Positions 8,489 through 15,790 of a DNA stretch of 64,000 nucleotides are shown here, piece by piece. The position numbers and the translations under genes were made by a program. Every line of letters starts with the position of its first letter. Position 1 is the first letter of the stretch. A model generated the notes under the pieces. It saw nothing but the letters and a program-made list of their open reading frames with translations. It had not been told where the DNA came from and searched no databases. The stretch comes from UBA5158 sp040389045 (GTDB lineage: Bacteria; Pseudomonadota; Gammaproteobacteria; DSM-16500): assembly GCA_040389045.1 (NCBI GenBank), contig JAZKAT010000014.1:1-64000 (forward strand), read 5' to 3'.

Positions 8489-8793
8489 TGAAGTATCAAC
8501 TAGTAGTACAGCTTACAGAAGACATTGGTCTTGATAAATTAATAAGCATAGAGGATTTATTAATACAGAAATTATCTTTTAATACGGAAGTTGATGGCCA
8601 TGACATAGGTATGGGAGAGATGAATATATTTATTTATACCGATTCGCCAGAAGAATTACTACAGGAGATATTATCAATTTTAAAATATGATCCTTATATT
8701 TATGCAGTTATTAAAGTTGCTTTTCGGGAAGTTGATAAAGATCCCTATACGTGTTTATGGCCTAAGGATCTGAAAAATTTTAGCGTAATTTAA
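8488..8793 (+). CDS. small soluble protein, immunity-like
   Basis: A 101-residue acidic protein. It opens with a beta strand (MKYQLVVQL), then a helix, then EVDGHDIGMGEMNIFIYT, and ends with CLWPKDLKNF. I have the impression of a widespread small family with a VDGHD-G-GE-NIFI core that is often found near Rhs-type toxin loci, but I cannot name a Pfam family. It overlaps the preceding gene by one base (TAATG), so it is probably co-translated with it. An immunity-like role is inference from size, acidity and coupling. Confidence 0.6.
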   Translation: MKYQLVVQLTEDIGLDKLISIEDLLIQKLSFNTEVDGHDIGMGEMNIFIYTDSPEELLQEILSILKYDPYIYAVIKVAFREVDKDPYTCLWPKDLKNFSVI

Positions 8794-8881
8794 CAAATGA
8801 TTTAGTCTTGCTGCTTGTATTCTGCCAGGCTTCAAACCGGCCATTAACTATTTAGATTTAGAGCGTAGGCTGATATTTATT

Positions 8882-9151
8882 ATGTTACCTGCCGATAGTT
8901 ATAAAAAATTGTTAAATGTGATAAAGCTTGTTTTAAAAAACGTGGGCTATTCTTGCAAAGGAAATTTATTTTATACCCAACAAAAAAATAACTGGGGTCT
9001 TATAGCATTTCAAAAAAGTCTTAAGAGTACTTCCTCAGAAATTATTTTTACGGTAAATCTGGGCGTTAATTCAGCCACTATTATACATTTCTTACAACCA
9101 GAAAATAACTTCTCTAAACCTACATTTAAAGATTCTGGCAGCGAAGAATAG
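8882..9151 (+). CDS. DUF4304-like protein, probably shortened
   Basis: An 89-residue protein resembling the N-terminal part of DUF4304: a leading helix (YKKLLNVIKLVLKNVGYSCKG), then FYTQQKNNWGLIAFQKS and a beta-strand segment ending FTVNLGVNS. DUF4304 proteins are usually longer, so this one may have lost its C-terminus. DUF4304 proteins often occur as small orphan, immunity-like genes. The ribosome binding site is weak. A short frame starting at 9160 just downstream runs straight into repeat A copy 1. Confidence 0.5.
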   Translation: MLPADSYKKLLNVIKLVLKNVGYSCKGNLFYTQQKNNWGLIAFQKSLKSTSSEIIFTVNLGVNSATIIHFLQPENNFSKPTFKDSGSEE

Positions 9152-9219
9152 GCGAATTGATGAAACCTCCCCATGACAAATGGTGGATACTAAACAGGCA
9201 GACCAATCTGAGGAGACAT

Positions 9220-9292
9220 GGTGTCAAGTAACCTCAATCAACATCCTAAAATTACCTTCTTATAAACATGTTGATTGAGGTTACTTGACACC
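9220..9292. repeat. repeat A, copy 1 (73-bp palindromic element)
   Basis: The element begins GGTGTCAAGTAACCTCAAT and ends with its exact reverse complement, giving 19-bp perfect arms around an asymmetric middle of about 35 bases. The base run after the right arm, AGCTTT, is also kept in most copies. A 23-codon frame that starts at 9160 (MKPPHDKWW) is closed by the TAA inside the left arm. On the other side an ABC transporter gene has lost its 5' part, so the copy marks a breakpoint. Confidence 0.95.
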
Positions 9293-9526
9293 AGCTTTTT
9301 GATTATGTTTGATGAAGCAACAGTAAATCTTGATTCTGTAACTGAAAATAAAATTATTAAATTAATTACAGAGTTAGATGTTACGAAAATTGTTGTTACC
9401 CATACTCCTGAGAAGTTCCTAAATATGGATCATAATCAAAAAATAAAAGTATTTGAATTAGATGAAGAAGGATCCCTCAAAAGAATTTCTTCAAATTATA
9501 ATAAGCAATTGAAGATGACAAGATGA
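9293..9526 (+). pseudogene. 3' remnant of an ABC transporter ATP-binding protein
   Basis: What remains starts at the Walker B region: LIMFDEATVNLDSVTENKI contains the Walker B aspartate, catalytic Glu and D-loop, and VVTHTPEKF holds the switch His. The Walker A motif, signature motif and any membrane domain are missing. The open frame can be extended upstream only into repeat A (a TTG at 9275), so the gene was cut by the repeat. The last four bases overlap the next gene (ATGA), a sign that both once formed an exporter operon. It cannot bind ATP as it stands. Confidence 0.8.
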
Positions 9527-9816
9527 AACAATCACTTTTAAAGATTTTATTATTTATCTCCTTAGCCATTAATGCACCGTGTGGCAATGCTGAACAATTA
9601 GCTTCGCAGTCTGCTGTTTTCGATAAAACAGCTCTTCATGTGATTAGTTCTAAGGAACTTGAAGAGCTAAAAAAAATATCCTTTTCACTTAAATCGATCA
9701 AACCTGGTGATGATATTGAAGAACTTAATTCAATTGATGCAATTATAAAAGAAACGTGGTGTCAAGTAACCTCAATCAACATCCAAAAATTATCTTCTTA
9801 TAAACATGTTGATTGA
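9523..9816 (+). pseudogene. exported protein, 3' end replaced by repeat A
   Basis: The first 23 residues are a clear signal peptide (MKQSLLKILLFISLAINAPCGNA, cut after NA; a Cys nearby could also suggest other processing). The mature part is charged and helical (KELEELKKISFSLKS). After residue 78 or so the protein is encoded by repeat A copy 2, which supplies the last 20 codons and the stop. It overlaps the ABC remnant by four bases, so it was probably the periplasmic partner of that transporter. I cannot name the family from what is left. Confidence 0.7.
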
Positions 9817-9830
9817 GGTTACTTGACACC
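9758..9830. repeat. repeat A, copy 2
   Basis: 73 bp with the same 19-bp arms and the same orientation as copy 1, 465 bases further on. It lies inside the reading frame of the exported protein that starts at 9523 and ends it. The right flank is AGCTTTTT, so the hairpin plus T-run could also stop transcription. Confidence 0.95.
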
Positions 9831-9983
9831 AGCTTTTTCCATTTTCAATCTTTAACGACAGTATCTACGATATTATGAACATTTAATGCTCACAACCATA
9901 CAGTTTAACAAATATTTGACTTTATACCTGCCTTGGTGATAATTTTTGACGACTGTTTTACCCTTAGGAATAAGGAAAAGAAA

Positions 9984-10790
9984 ATGCAGCAACAAGAGAT
10001 AAAGGAAATACTAAATGGAACTCTTACACTGAAGACTCGTGAGGACTACGAGGCTAACCAAGGGGTATTTGAATCAAATTATGATATATACGAATTTAAC
10101 CAACGGCATCAACATATAACTCAACGTTTTCAAGCTATCGCAGAGCTTTCTAAATCAGATTCACTAACTCTTACCCCTCCCCAAAAAGATTCTTTGCATA
10201 ATTTTATTAAAACCGGCAATACTCTTTTGAGTACTTTTACCGAACTTAAAAATTATGGGTCGGAACATTGGTTCTATGCTGGCGGTGGCTTATTAAATAA
10301 CGGCTATTGGGGTGGGCCAGATATTAGTCCCAGGATCGTAATCAAAATTAATGAGTTACTTAAGAATTTGGATAAAGTTTTAAAACCCACTAATGAGGCA
10401 CAATTTAAGGGAGCTTTAACTGATCTTAAATTCCAAGCAGATTATATGGCCAGCGGATTAAAACCGGGTTTAGGAAAGATCATTTGTGAAGTTGTGACTT
10501 TGTTTGTTGGAGCCGCGTTAGCTGCCATGGGAACATATCTAATTGTCAATGCCTCGGCTGTACTCGTACCTGCCGCGGCCGCGGCAACAACCGCGGGCGC
10601 GATAACAGTAATAGGTGGTCTTTCCGTCGCTGCAGGAGCAATAATTTTATATAATTCTCTTAGCTTTTTTGCTAAGCGCAGCTATTCCAAAAAAATCACT
10701 GATTTTAAGGTTGAATTAAATAATCCCACTACTGCTGAGGCAATAAAGGAAATACAAAGTTATTCTTCACCGAGTCCAGGAGTTAATTAA
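9984..10790 (+). CDS. effector-like hypothetical protein with a C-terminal hydrophobic hairpin
   Basis: A 268-residue protein. Residues about 1-160 are polar and helical; a GGGLLNNGYWGG loop lies in the middle. Near the C-terminus two long Ala/Val/Gly-rich hydrophobic segments (EVVTLFVGAALAAMGTYLIV and AGAITVIGGLSVAAGAIILY) form a hairpin, followed by a short charged tail. The same layout is seen in the protein at 43649. Such proteins are frequent in Legionellales, where some insert into host membranes; that role is inference. The start at 9984 is chosen for the purine-rich AAGGAAAAG before it; a longer frame from 9933 lacks support. Confidence 0.7.
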   Translation: MQQQEIKEILNGTLTLKTREDYEANQGVFESNYDIYEFNQRHQHITQRFQAIAELSKSDSLTLTPPQKDSLHNFIKTGNTLLSTFTELKNYGSEHWFYAGGGLLNNGYWGGPDISPRIVIKINELLKNLDKVLKPTNEAQFKGALTDLKFQADYMASGLKPGLGKIICEVVTLFVGAALAAMGTYLIVNASAVLVPAAAAATTAGAITVIGGLSVAAGAIILYNSLSFFAKRSYSKKITDFKVELNNPTTAEAIKEIQSYSSPSPGVN

Positions 10791-10846
10791 TACCTCTTTT
10801 TATTCTTATTTAATGTTTGATATAATCAACTTATAACCCTTTAAAA

Positions 10847-11335
10847 ATGGATTTGTTAAATCTAAAAAATCACTCTTTCGATGAAATAGAAAAAAATCGT
10901 GGGAATATTGATCCCTACGATACACATTTAAAAAGCAGCATCAGCGAAATTACTTTAGCTTTTCCCTCAAAAAGTCTTTCTACGGTTGCTTCAAACAACA
11001 GTATTGGTTTCGCACCGATCGGTTCATGGAAAAATGGATGGACAGGTATTAAAGAGTTTTTTGAAGATAGACAACTAGGTATTTGCGAATATTCAAAATC
11101 AAATCGAAAACTTTCTCATGGAGCTGTGCAAATTGCTGCAGAAATTGCAAGATTCGATATAAACAATTTACCTAACTTCTTAGTTGTAAAAGGAAATCTA
11201 AATTCAGGATATCTTTATACAATAAAATGGTTCGATGATACATTCAATGATGACTTAGTCTGTGCAAACACTAATTATAATAAAAGAATTACGAATAATT
11301 TAATAAAATATGCAAAATTAATAGCTACATTTTAA
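10847..11335 (+). CDS. hypothetical soluble protein
   Basis: A 162-residue protein without a recognisable family. It has no signal peptide or membrane helix. Recognisable features are a W-rich loop (GSWKNGWTGIKEFF) and a helical C-terminus rich in Asn and Lys. The Shine-Dalgarno sequence is poor, so expression may depend on the upstream gene or be low. It stands between an effector-like gene and a short repeat B element, among small orphan genes. Confidence 0.5.
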   Translation: MDLLNLKNHSFDEIEKNRGNIDPYDTHLKSSISEITLAFPSKSLSTVASNNSIGFAPIGSWKNGWTGIKEFFEDRQLGICEYSKSNRKLSHGAVQIAAEIARFDINNLPNFLVVKGNLNSGYLYTIKWFDDTFNDDLVCANTNYNKRITNNLIKYAKLIATF

Positions 11336-11345
11336 ACATGCAACT

Positions 11346-11381
11346 GGGTCAAGTATTCATTTGACGTGTATATTTGACCCC
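11346..11381. repeat. repeat B, internally deleted copy
   Basis: GGGTCAAGTATTCATTTGACG joined directly to TATATTTGACCCC. It has both ends of the repeat B element but lacks the 25 or so middle bases present at 13338 and 40059. Confidence 0.85.
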
Positions 11382-11417
11382 ATTTCTTTCTTGATTGAAA
11401 AATTGTTACCTTATTTT

Positions 11418-11786
11418 TTAAATAAATTCAATGGATATTCTATCCACCCGCATTCTAACAAACTTATAATCAAGATTTTCAAATTTAAAACAATCATCTT
11501 TAATATTTATATCATGCCCGATGTCAATACTATCGTTATGCACTAATCCACATATTAAATAAGAAAATCCTTCACCTATTCTTTCAACGCTGTATTGAGG
11601 TTCTTTTAGAATAACTATCTCGGGATCATCTAAAATTGTGAATTCCAAATTTATCGGATAAATTTTATTAGGTAAAAAGCGATGATTATCATCCAAAGAG
11701 AAACCAACCAATTCGAGACCGTTTACCTCAATGATAACTTCCTCTTCGACTAAATCGTGCTGTTTTAAAAATTTAGCTTGATACAT
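11418..11786 (-). CDS. hypothetical acidic protein
   Basis: A 122-residue acidic protein, rich in beta strands (VIIEVNGLELVGFSLDD, YPINLEFTILDD), with no family I recognise and no membrane segment. The start at 11786 is chosen because GAGGA lies seven bases before it; the frame can be extended to 11807 but without a ribosome binding site. Size, acidity and its place among immunity-like genes would fit an orphan immunity protein, but that is conjecture. Confidence 0.55.
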   Translation of the reverse strand: MYQAKFLKQHDLVEEEVIIEVNGLELVGFSLDDNHRFLPNKIYPINLEFTILDDPEIVILKEPQYSVERIGEGFSYLICGLVHNDSIDIGHDINIKDDCFKFENLDYKFVRMRVDRISIEFI

Positions 11787-12012
11787 TTCACAATCCTCTA
11801 AAACCAAAAAAAGTGTGTTGTTGTTCTAAAACTAAAGGTTATAAATGTCTTAACACCACTCTATAACGTCCGATTGAGAGGATTAGCCTTTCCAATATCA
11901 TTTCTGGGCACTATCAACAATATACCAGAAATAAATCGGGTGCCACGATTAAAAAACATATAGTATTTCAACCATATCATTCTCACCTATCAACACGACT
12001 GGATAAACACCA

Positions 12013-12555
12013 ATGGCGTTAAAAGCTACTATACATAAAGCTGAAATCATCATTAGTGATATGGACCGCGGGTATTATGCTACCCATGCGTTAACCTTGG
12101 CACAGCATCCATCGGAAACATTGGAAAGAGTTATGCTGCGTCTGGTTATATTTGCGTTACATGCAAGTGAGCAATTGAAATTTACTCGCGGCCTTTCTGC
12201 GGTAGATGAACCCGAGCTTTGGCAGAAAAGCGATACGGGTGAGGTCGATCTTTGGATAGATGTGGGAGAGCCTGATGAAAGGCGCCTGCGTCAAGCTTGC
12301 GGTCGTGCACTACAAGTTTGGTTATATGTTTACGGCCGCGGCGCTGATGTCTGGTGGCAAGGGATGCAAGAGAAAATTAGTCGGCTGAAAAACTTACGAA
12401 TCTTACGCATTGCGCCAGCCACTCTAACAGGACTTGCTAAACTCAATCAGCGTCATATGCAGTTGCAAGCCACTATACAAGATAAACAACTTTGGCTATC
12501 TAGCGGTGATCAGTGTGTTCTGGTAGAGACAGAACAGTTATTTGGGTTCGACTAA
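12013..12555 (+). CDS. yaeQ: YaeQ family protein
   Basis: A 180-residue protein of the length of E. coli YaeQ (181 residues) and aligned with it end to end: MALKATIHKAE, LAQHPSETLERVMLRL, FTRGLSAVDEPELW, DLWIDVGEPDERRL and LQATIQDKQLWLS. YaeQ proteins have a PD-(D/E)XK nuclease-like fold; the role is not settled, although a link to transcription (RfaH suppression) was proposed for some members and later doubted. It is a core gene standing alone inside a repeat-rich accessory stretch. Repeats D and A follow it. Confidence 0.93.
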   Translation: MALKATIHKAEIIISDMDRGYYATHALTLAQHPSETLERVMLRLVIFALHASEQLKFTRGLSAVDEPELWQKSDTGEVDLWIDVGEPDERRLRQACGRALQVWLYVYGRGADVWWQGMQEKISRLKNLRILRIAPATLTGLAKLNQRHMQLQATIQDKQLWLSSGDQCVLVETEQLFGFD

Positions 12556-12570
12556 TCTTTAAGCAGGTCA

Positions 12571-12598
12571 TGTTGGGCTTCGCTGCGCTCAGCCCAAA
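12571..12598. repeat. repeat D palindrome after yaeQ
   Basis: TGTTGGGCTTCGCTGCGCTCAGCCCAA is a stem with GTTGGGCT/AGCCCAA arms. It lies 15 bases after the yaeQ stop and could act as its terminator or mRNA end. Confidence 0.75.
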
Positions 12599-12602
12599 AT
12601 CT

Positions 12603-12675
12603 GGTGTCAAGTAACCTCAATCTACATCCAAAAATTACCTTCTTATAAACATGTTCATTGAGGTTACTTGACACC
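12603..12675. repeat. repeat A, copy 3
   Basis: 73 bp, same orientation as the other copies, flanked by CT and AG so the arms extend to 21 bp here. It sits in the short gap between yaeQ and the immunity-like gene at 12703, with the Shine-Dalgarno sequence of that gene 17 bases beyond the right arm. Confidence 0.95.
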
Positions 12676-12702
12676 AGCTTTCGAATTTAGGAGATTTTAA
12701 AA

Positions 12703-13296
12703 ATGCTATATCTTTGGGTATCACCAGAAGATTGGTCTGATAAAAACACAGCGCTGTATTCTAACGATAATTCAACGAATCGTTTTATATTTTTGAATGG
12801 TGAGAGGCTACCATTTGAAATAGAATCACGTAAACTGTTTTACGATGCAAAAGTGCCACAAAAAAACTTGTTATCATATGATTATATCGTTAATACAGGC
12901 TACTTTCCGTTAGTTAGCCTAAAAGTTGCGGATCTCTTAAATGATCTTGTACCGGATGAAGTGCAATTTGTAGAGACAGAAATCCGATGTAAAGATGGTA
13001 TCTTAACGAATTATAAAGGTCTCAATGTGACTCATAAAATTAAAGGAATAGACCGCAAGAATTCAATTTACACTACATCTACAGTAAAAGAAGAATATAT
13101 TTCTGGAATTAAGTATTTAACATGTTTGCCAGGGTGCATGGGTAAATACTCGATTGCTCGTGATGAAGACTATTCAACTAATTTAATGGTGACTGAAAAA
13201 ATAAAATTAGCATTTGAAAATGCGAAAATAACAAAAGGCATTAATCTTGTAACACCAGAAGACTACTTTGGCTTGTACTCTCCAAATCAAAAATGA
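12703..13296 (+). CDS. DUF1629 (Imm11) or Imm43-like immunity protein
   Basis: A 197-residue protein with the layout of the DUF1629/Imm11 and Imm43 immunity families: a short LFYDAKVPQKNLLSYDYI lead, a central ISxK-like block (FPLVSLKVADLL) with VQFVETEIRCKDG, then KGIDRKNS and a C-terminal LMVTEKIKLAFENAKITKGINLV helix-strand unit. In those families the protein blocks a cognate polymorphic toxin. No toxin gene is adjacent, so it looks like an orphan, possibly protecting against a neighbour's toxin. TAGGAG precedes the ATG. The exact family needs a profile search. Confidence 0.55.
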   Translation: MLYLWVSPEDWSDKNTALYSNDNSTNRFIFLNGERLPFEIESRKLFYDAKVPQKNLLSYDYIVNTGYFPLVSLKVADLLNDLVPDEVQFVETEIRCKDGILTNYKGLNVTHKIKGIDRKNSIYTTSTVKEEYISGIKYLTCLPGCMGKYSIARDEDYSTNLMVTEKIKLAFENAKITKGINLVTPEDYFGLYSPNQK

Positions 13297-13337
13297 TATT
13301 AATAAAACGAATTTATGAAACTATTTTAAAAAACAAC

Positions 13338-13402
13338 GGGGTCAAGTATTCATTTGACGTTAGTTAAAAATTCTCGAATGTGACGTATGTATATTTGACC
13401 CC
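13338..13402. repeat. repeat B, full copy
   Basis: 65 bp starting GGGGTCAAGTATTCATTTGACG and ending ATATTTGACCCC. The right end, reversed, reads GGGGTCAAATATACATACG, so the ends are imperfect inverted repeats of about 20 bp. It lies 40 bases after the immunity-like gene. Confidence 0.9.
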
Positions 13403-13499
13403 ATTTCTTTCTTGATTCAATAATTGTTATTTTCGTTTTTATCTTTAACTTAGATAAGAACTTGACACAAGCCTTTATTTCATAGATAGGTGGTATTGC

Positions 13500-13646
13500 A
13501 TGATCATTGGTATTGTAATGATATTACTGGCAGGGTATGGATTTACTAAATTCTATTTTACCGAAACTATTACACCTTATGATAAAGATGAGGAAAACGT
13601 GGTGTCAAGTAACCTCAATCAACATCCTAAAATTACCTTCTTATAA
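13500..13646 (+). pseudogene. small membrane protein cut by repeat A
   Basis: From ATG 13500 (GGTGG upstream) the frame gives a hydrophobic N-terminus (IIGIVMILLAGYGFTKFYF), then a polar TETITPYDKDEEN segment. After about 33 residues it enters repeat A copy 4, which supplies the final 15 codons and the stop. The native gene was presumably longer. Too little remains for a family assignment. Confidence 0.5.
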
Positions 13647-13673
13647 ACATGTTCATTGAGGTTACTTGACACC
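13601..13673. repeat. repeat A, copy 4
   Basis: 73 bp, same orientation, inside the small membrane-protein frame starting at 13500. The rest of the gap up to 13952 has no gene I can support; it contains an 8-bp inverted pair (AGGCTTGA at 13733, TCAAGCCT at 13783) and a run of seven C at 13792. Confidence 0.95.
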
Positions 13674-13952
13674 AGCTTTGCAAGGCTCTTAGCGCGCTCC
13701 AAGTCTTATCCGCTTCGATGTGTGGCGGAATCAGGCTTGATTTGTTGAATTATTGGCATAACTAGTTAAATAAGTCCAAAAGTCAAGCCTGCCCCCCCGA
13801 CATCGACCCTTAGAAATACCGGGGATGATGTTGTTTGATGCCGGTGGTCGCGCTTGTCGCGGGGTCTTGCTACCTTTGATTAGCACATTGCTTTTTAAAA
13901 TTTTAGTGTGTTATTATTCTCAGAGTTTAAAACTTACCAGGAGTTACAAGGA

Positions 13953-14342
13953 ATGTATATCTTTAGAACGATAGTTATCTCTGTATTGTCAACTCTAGCT
14001 TTTTCCAATATCTCATTTGCTTGGCAGCCACCTACTTTATGCCCCACGGTTGAACAAATCCAAGCTGCCGTGGCACAGCATGAAGATTATATTAAAACCC
14101 CTAGCTCCACCATTTTTACTTTTAACTATCACATTTTGAATGAAGCTGATTCCTCCGGTATCTACTGGTACTTGCTCATGCGCGTAAAGACGTATTATAA
14201 ATCTCAAACAAAACCTAAGGCGTTAGAAGCATTGCAATCCTTAGCTTATAAAAGCGGCCCAACTTTCGAAACTGACGATCTTTACATATGTCGATACACT
14301 AACGCCCTTGGCTTCGAAACAAAGCTTATGACCGCGATGTGA
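13953..14342 (+). CDS. small secreted protein with CPTVEQIQ motif, paralog 1
   Basis: A 129-residue protein with a Sec signal peptide (hydrophobic IVISVLSTLAF, cut after SFA). The mature protein starts near a CPTVEQIQAA motif and has a second cysteine near the end (LYICRYTN). Between them the sequence is mixed alpha/beta. The start at 13953 follows AGGAGTTACAAGGA. The next gene is a diverged paralog with the same CPxVxQIQ opening and Cys pair, so a disulfide is likely and the pair arose by tandem duplication. Similar short exported proteins occur in Legionella and Coxiella; function unknown. Confidence 0.75.
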   Translation: MYIFRTIVISVLSTLAFSNISFAWQPPTLCPTVEQIQAAVAQHEDYIKTPSSTIFTFNYHILNEADSSGIYWYLLMRVKTYYKSQTKPKALEALQSLAYKSGPTFETDDLYICRYTNALGFETKLMTAM

Positions 14343-14383
14343 AGATCATGATCCATTGGAATATTAAAAAATTTATGGAGTAG

Positions 14384-14815
14384 ATGAAAATGCACATTTT
14401 TAAAGTAACCATGATTTCCTCCGCTTTAGCTATATGTTTTGCAAGCAAAGCTTTTGCCATCACCCCTGAGGATACGCTCGTATGCCCTCCGGTTCAGCAA
14501 ATTCAAGCTAGTACTGCATACAGCAAAATTCGGTGTTCTGAGAAGGGAGAATGTGTTTATGACCTGGACACGGATATGCAACAAAAGCCATCCGACGTGA
14601 ATTGGTGGCCACCAGTCTGGGGATTTTTTATGGATTTTCATGCTGCTTCACAACCTGAAGCAAAGGTCAAAGCTGAAGAATTGCTGGCATCGTTAACGCT
14701 TCAAGATGGCCCTTATTCATGGCCGACAACATTTTTAGCTTTTTGCACATATTCCACTAGTGGTGGTGATGATGTAGAAGCTACCGCAATAGTGAATGAC
14801 GATCCAATCAGATAA
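14384..14815 (+). CDS. small secreted protein with CPPVQQIQ motif, paralog 2
   Basis: A 143-residue exported protein: signal peptide with ALAICFASKAFA, then CPPVQQIQAS. Two extra cysteines (IRCSEKGEC) separate it from its neighbour; the final Cys in LAFCTYST matches the last one of paralog 1. A Trp/Pro-rich turn (NWWPPVWGFF) takes the place of IYWYLLM. It lies 41 bases after paralog 1 on the same strand, probably in one operon. Repeat A copy 5 follows between it and a convergent gene. Confidence 0.75.
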   Translation: MKMHIFKVTMISSALAICFASKAFAITPEDTLVCPPVQQIQASTAYSKIRCSEKGECVYDLDTDMQQKPSDVNWWPPVWGFFMDFHAASQPEAKVKAEELLASLTLQDGPYSWPTTFLAFCTYSTSGGDDVEATAIVNDDPIR

Positions 14816-14886
14816 GTGGTAGAAGGTCTCAAGTATTCACAAATAACATCTTTTCAAATTCTTGATAAATACATGTTTGAAAAACT

Positions 14887-14959
14887 GGTGTCAAGTAACC
14901 TCAATCAACATCCAAAAATTACCTTCTTATAAACATGTTCATTGAGGTTACTTGACACC
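14887..14959. repeat. repeat A, copy 5
   Basis: 73 bp, flanked by CT and AG so the arms are 21 bp, followed by AGCTTTTT. It lies between converging genes (14384-14815 forward, 14969-15790 reverse), where such a hairpin could serve as a two-way terminator. Confidence 0.95.
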
Positions 14960-14968
14960 AGCTTTTTC

Positions 14969-15790
14969 TTACTTTTTTTTCTGATTTAAAGACCGGTCTT
15001 TTTCATTGTTTTGTTGACCTTCTGGTGCTGGCTTTAAACCTTCTTCATCTATATTAGATTCTGAAAGCGGATCGCTAACAGGTGGAAAAAATGCATTGTT
15101 GCGCGATACATTTTCCAAACTATTCATACGGCGCGCGATATCAATGTATTCTTGTAGATAACTCGGATAACCGCGTAGAAAAGTTATATCAGAATCTTTA
15201 TCAGGAACCAGGTTGTCACGAGTTTCGGGAAGAATTGCAGGTTTTGCAAAGATCCTTTCTCCAGGATCCCATCTATTTAAACGCTTTATGTAATCAACCA
15301 ACGAATTAAAATCGTGAATCTTAGTCCACTGACGTATAATATCACGCCCAAATATATTATATCGATTTTGATCTGGTTTGTAATAAACCGCTTGAATAGT
15401 GAGTGGATCACTCAGTGATGCAGCATCTTCAAGAGTGATTGAACATGACAGACTTATAAAATCTTCGTAACGCTTTAAAATATTCTGATTATATTTCTTT
15501 AATTCCGGATCTGTGATTTTTTCAATATTGTCTCTGAATTTTTCTAGTTCTTCTGTGCTTAAGAAATCAGGTTTTGGATCCGGAGGCGGTAGAGATTCTA
15601 GATGTTCCAGCAATATATTATTTTTACCTTCCGTACTCAATCCAAGGGCTCGCGTCCAAAAACCGGACATGCGCCGCAATGCATAAAATGAGTAAGCAGA
15701 TAAGCCTACAACACCTGCCAGCAATGACATAGTTGTGAGGAAACCAGTGCGTTTGCACAAACGGAGTAGGGGGTAATGATTGAAATTCAT
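14969..15790 (-). CDS. membrane-anchored hypothetical protein, probably the 3' half of a frameshifted gene
   Basis: A 273-residue frame with a membrane helix near residues 18-38 (LTTMSLLAGVVGLSAYSFYAL) and a polar, Pro- and Glu-rich remainder. Its ATG has no ribosome binding site. It overlaps the frame at 15624-16883 by 167 bases, and the overlapping tail of that frame is Cys/Trp-rich and unlike protein. Moving by one base in the run of five G at 15769-15773 (C on the coding strand) joins the two into one protein of roughly 670 residues. A true second gene with overlapping start cannot be excluded. Confidence 0.6.
   Translation of the reverse strand: MNFNHYPLLRLCKRTGFLTTMSLLAGVVGLSAYSFYALRRMSGFWTRALGLSTEGKNNILLEHLESLPPPDPKPDFLSTEELEKFRDNIEKITDPELKKYNQNILKRYEDFISLSCSITLEDAASLSDPLTIQAVYYKPDQNRYNIFGRDIIRQWTKIHDFNSLVDYIKRLNRWDPGERIFAKPAILPETRDNLVPDKDSDITFLRGYPSYLQEYIDIARRMNSLENVSRNNAFFPPVSDPLSESNIDEEGLKPAPEGQQNNEKDRSLNQKKK

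Noticed and set aside
12603..12702. Repeat A copy 3 as the promoter of the immunity-like gene at 12703.
   Set aside because: No -10/-35 pair is visible in it; the gene may use a promoter upstream or read-through from yaeQ.
9220..14959. Repeat A copies read as integron attC sites around gene cassettes (same orientation, small genes between).
   Set aside because: The arms are perfect, without the R'/R'' core GTTRRRY and unpaired bases of attC, and the copies lie inside genes, not at their borders.
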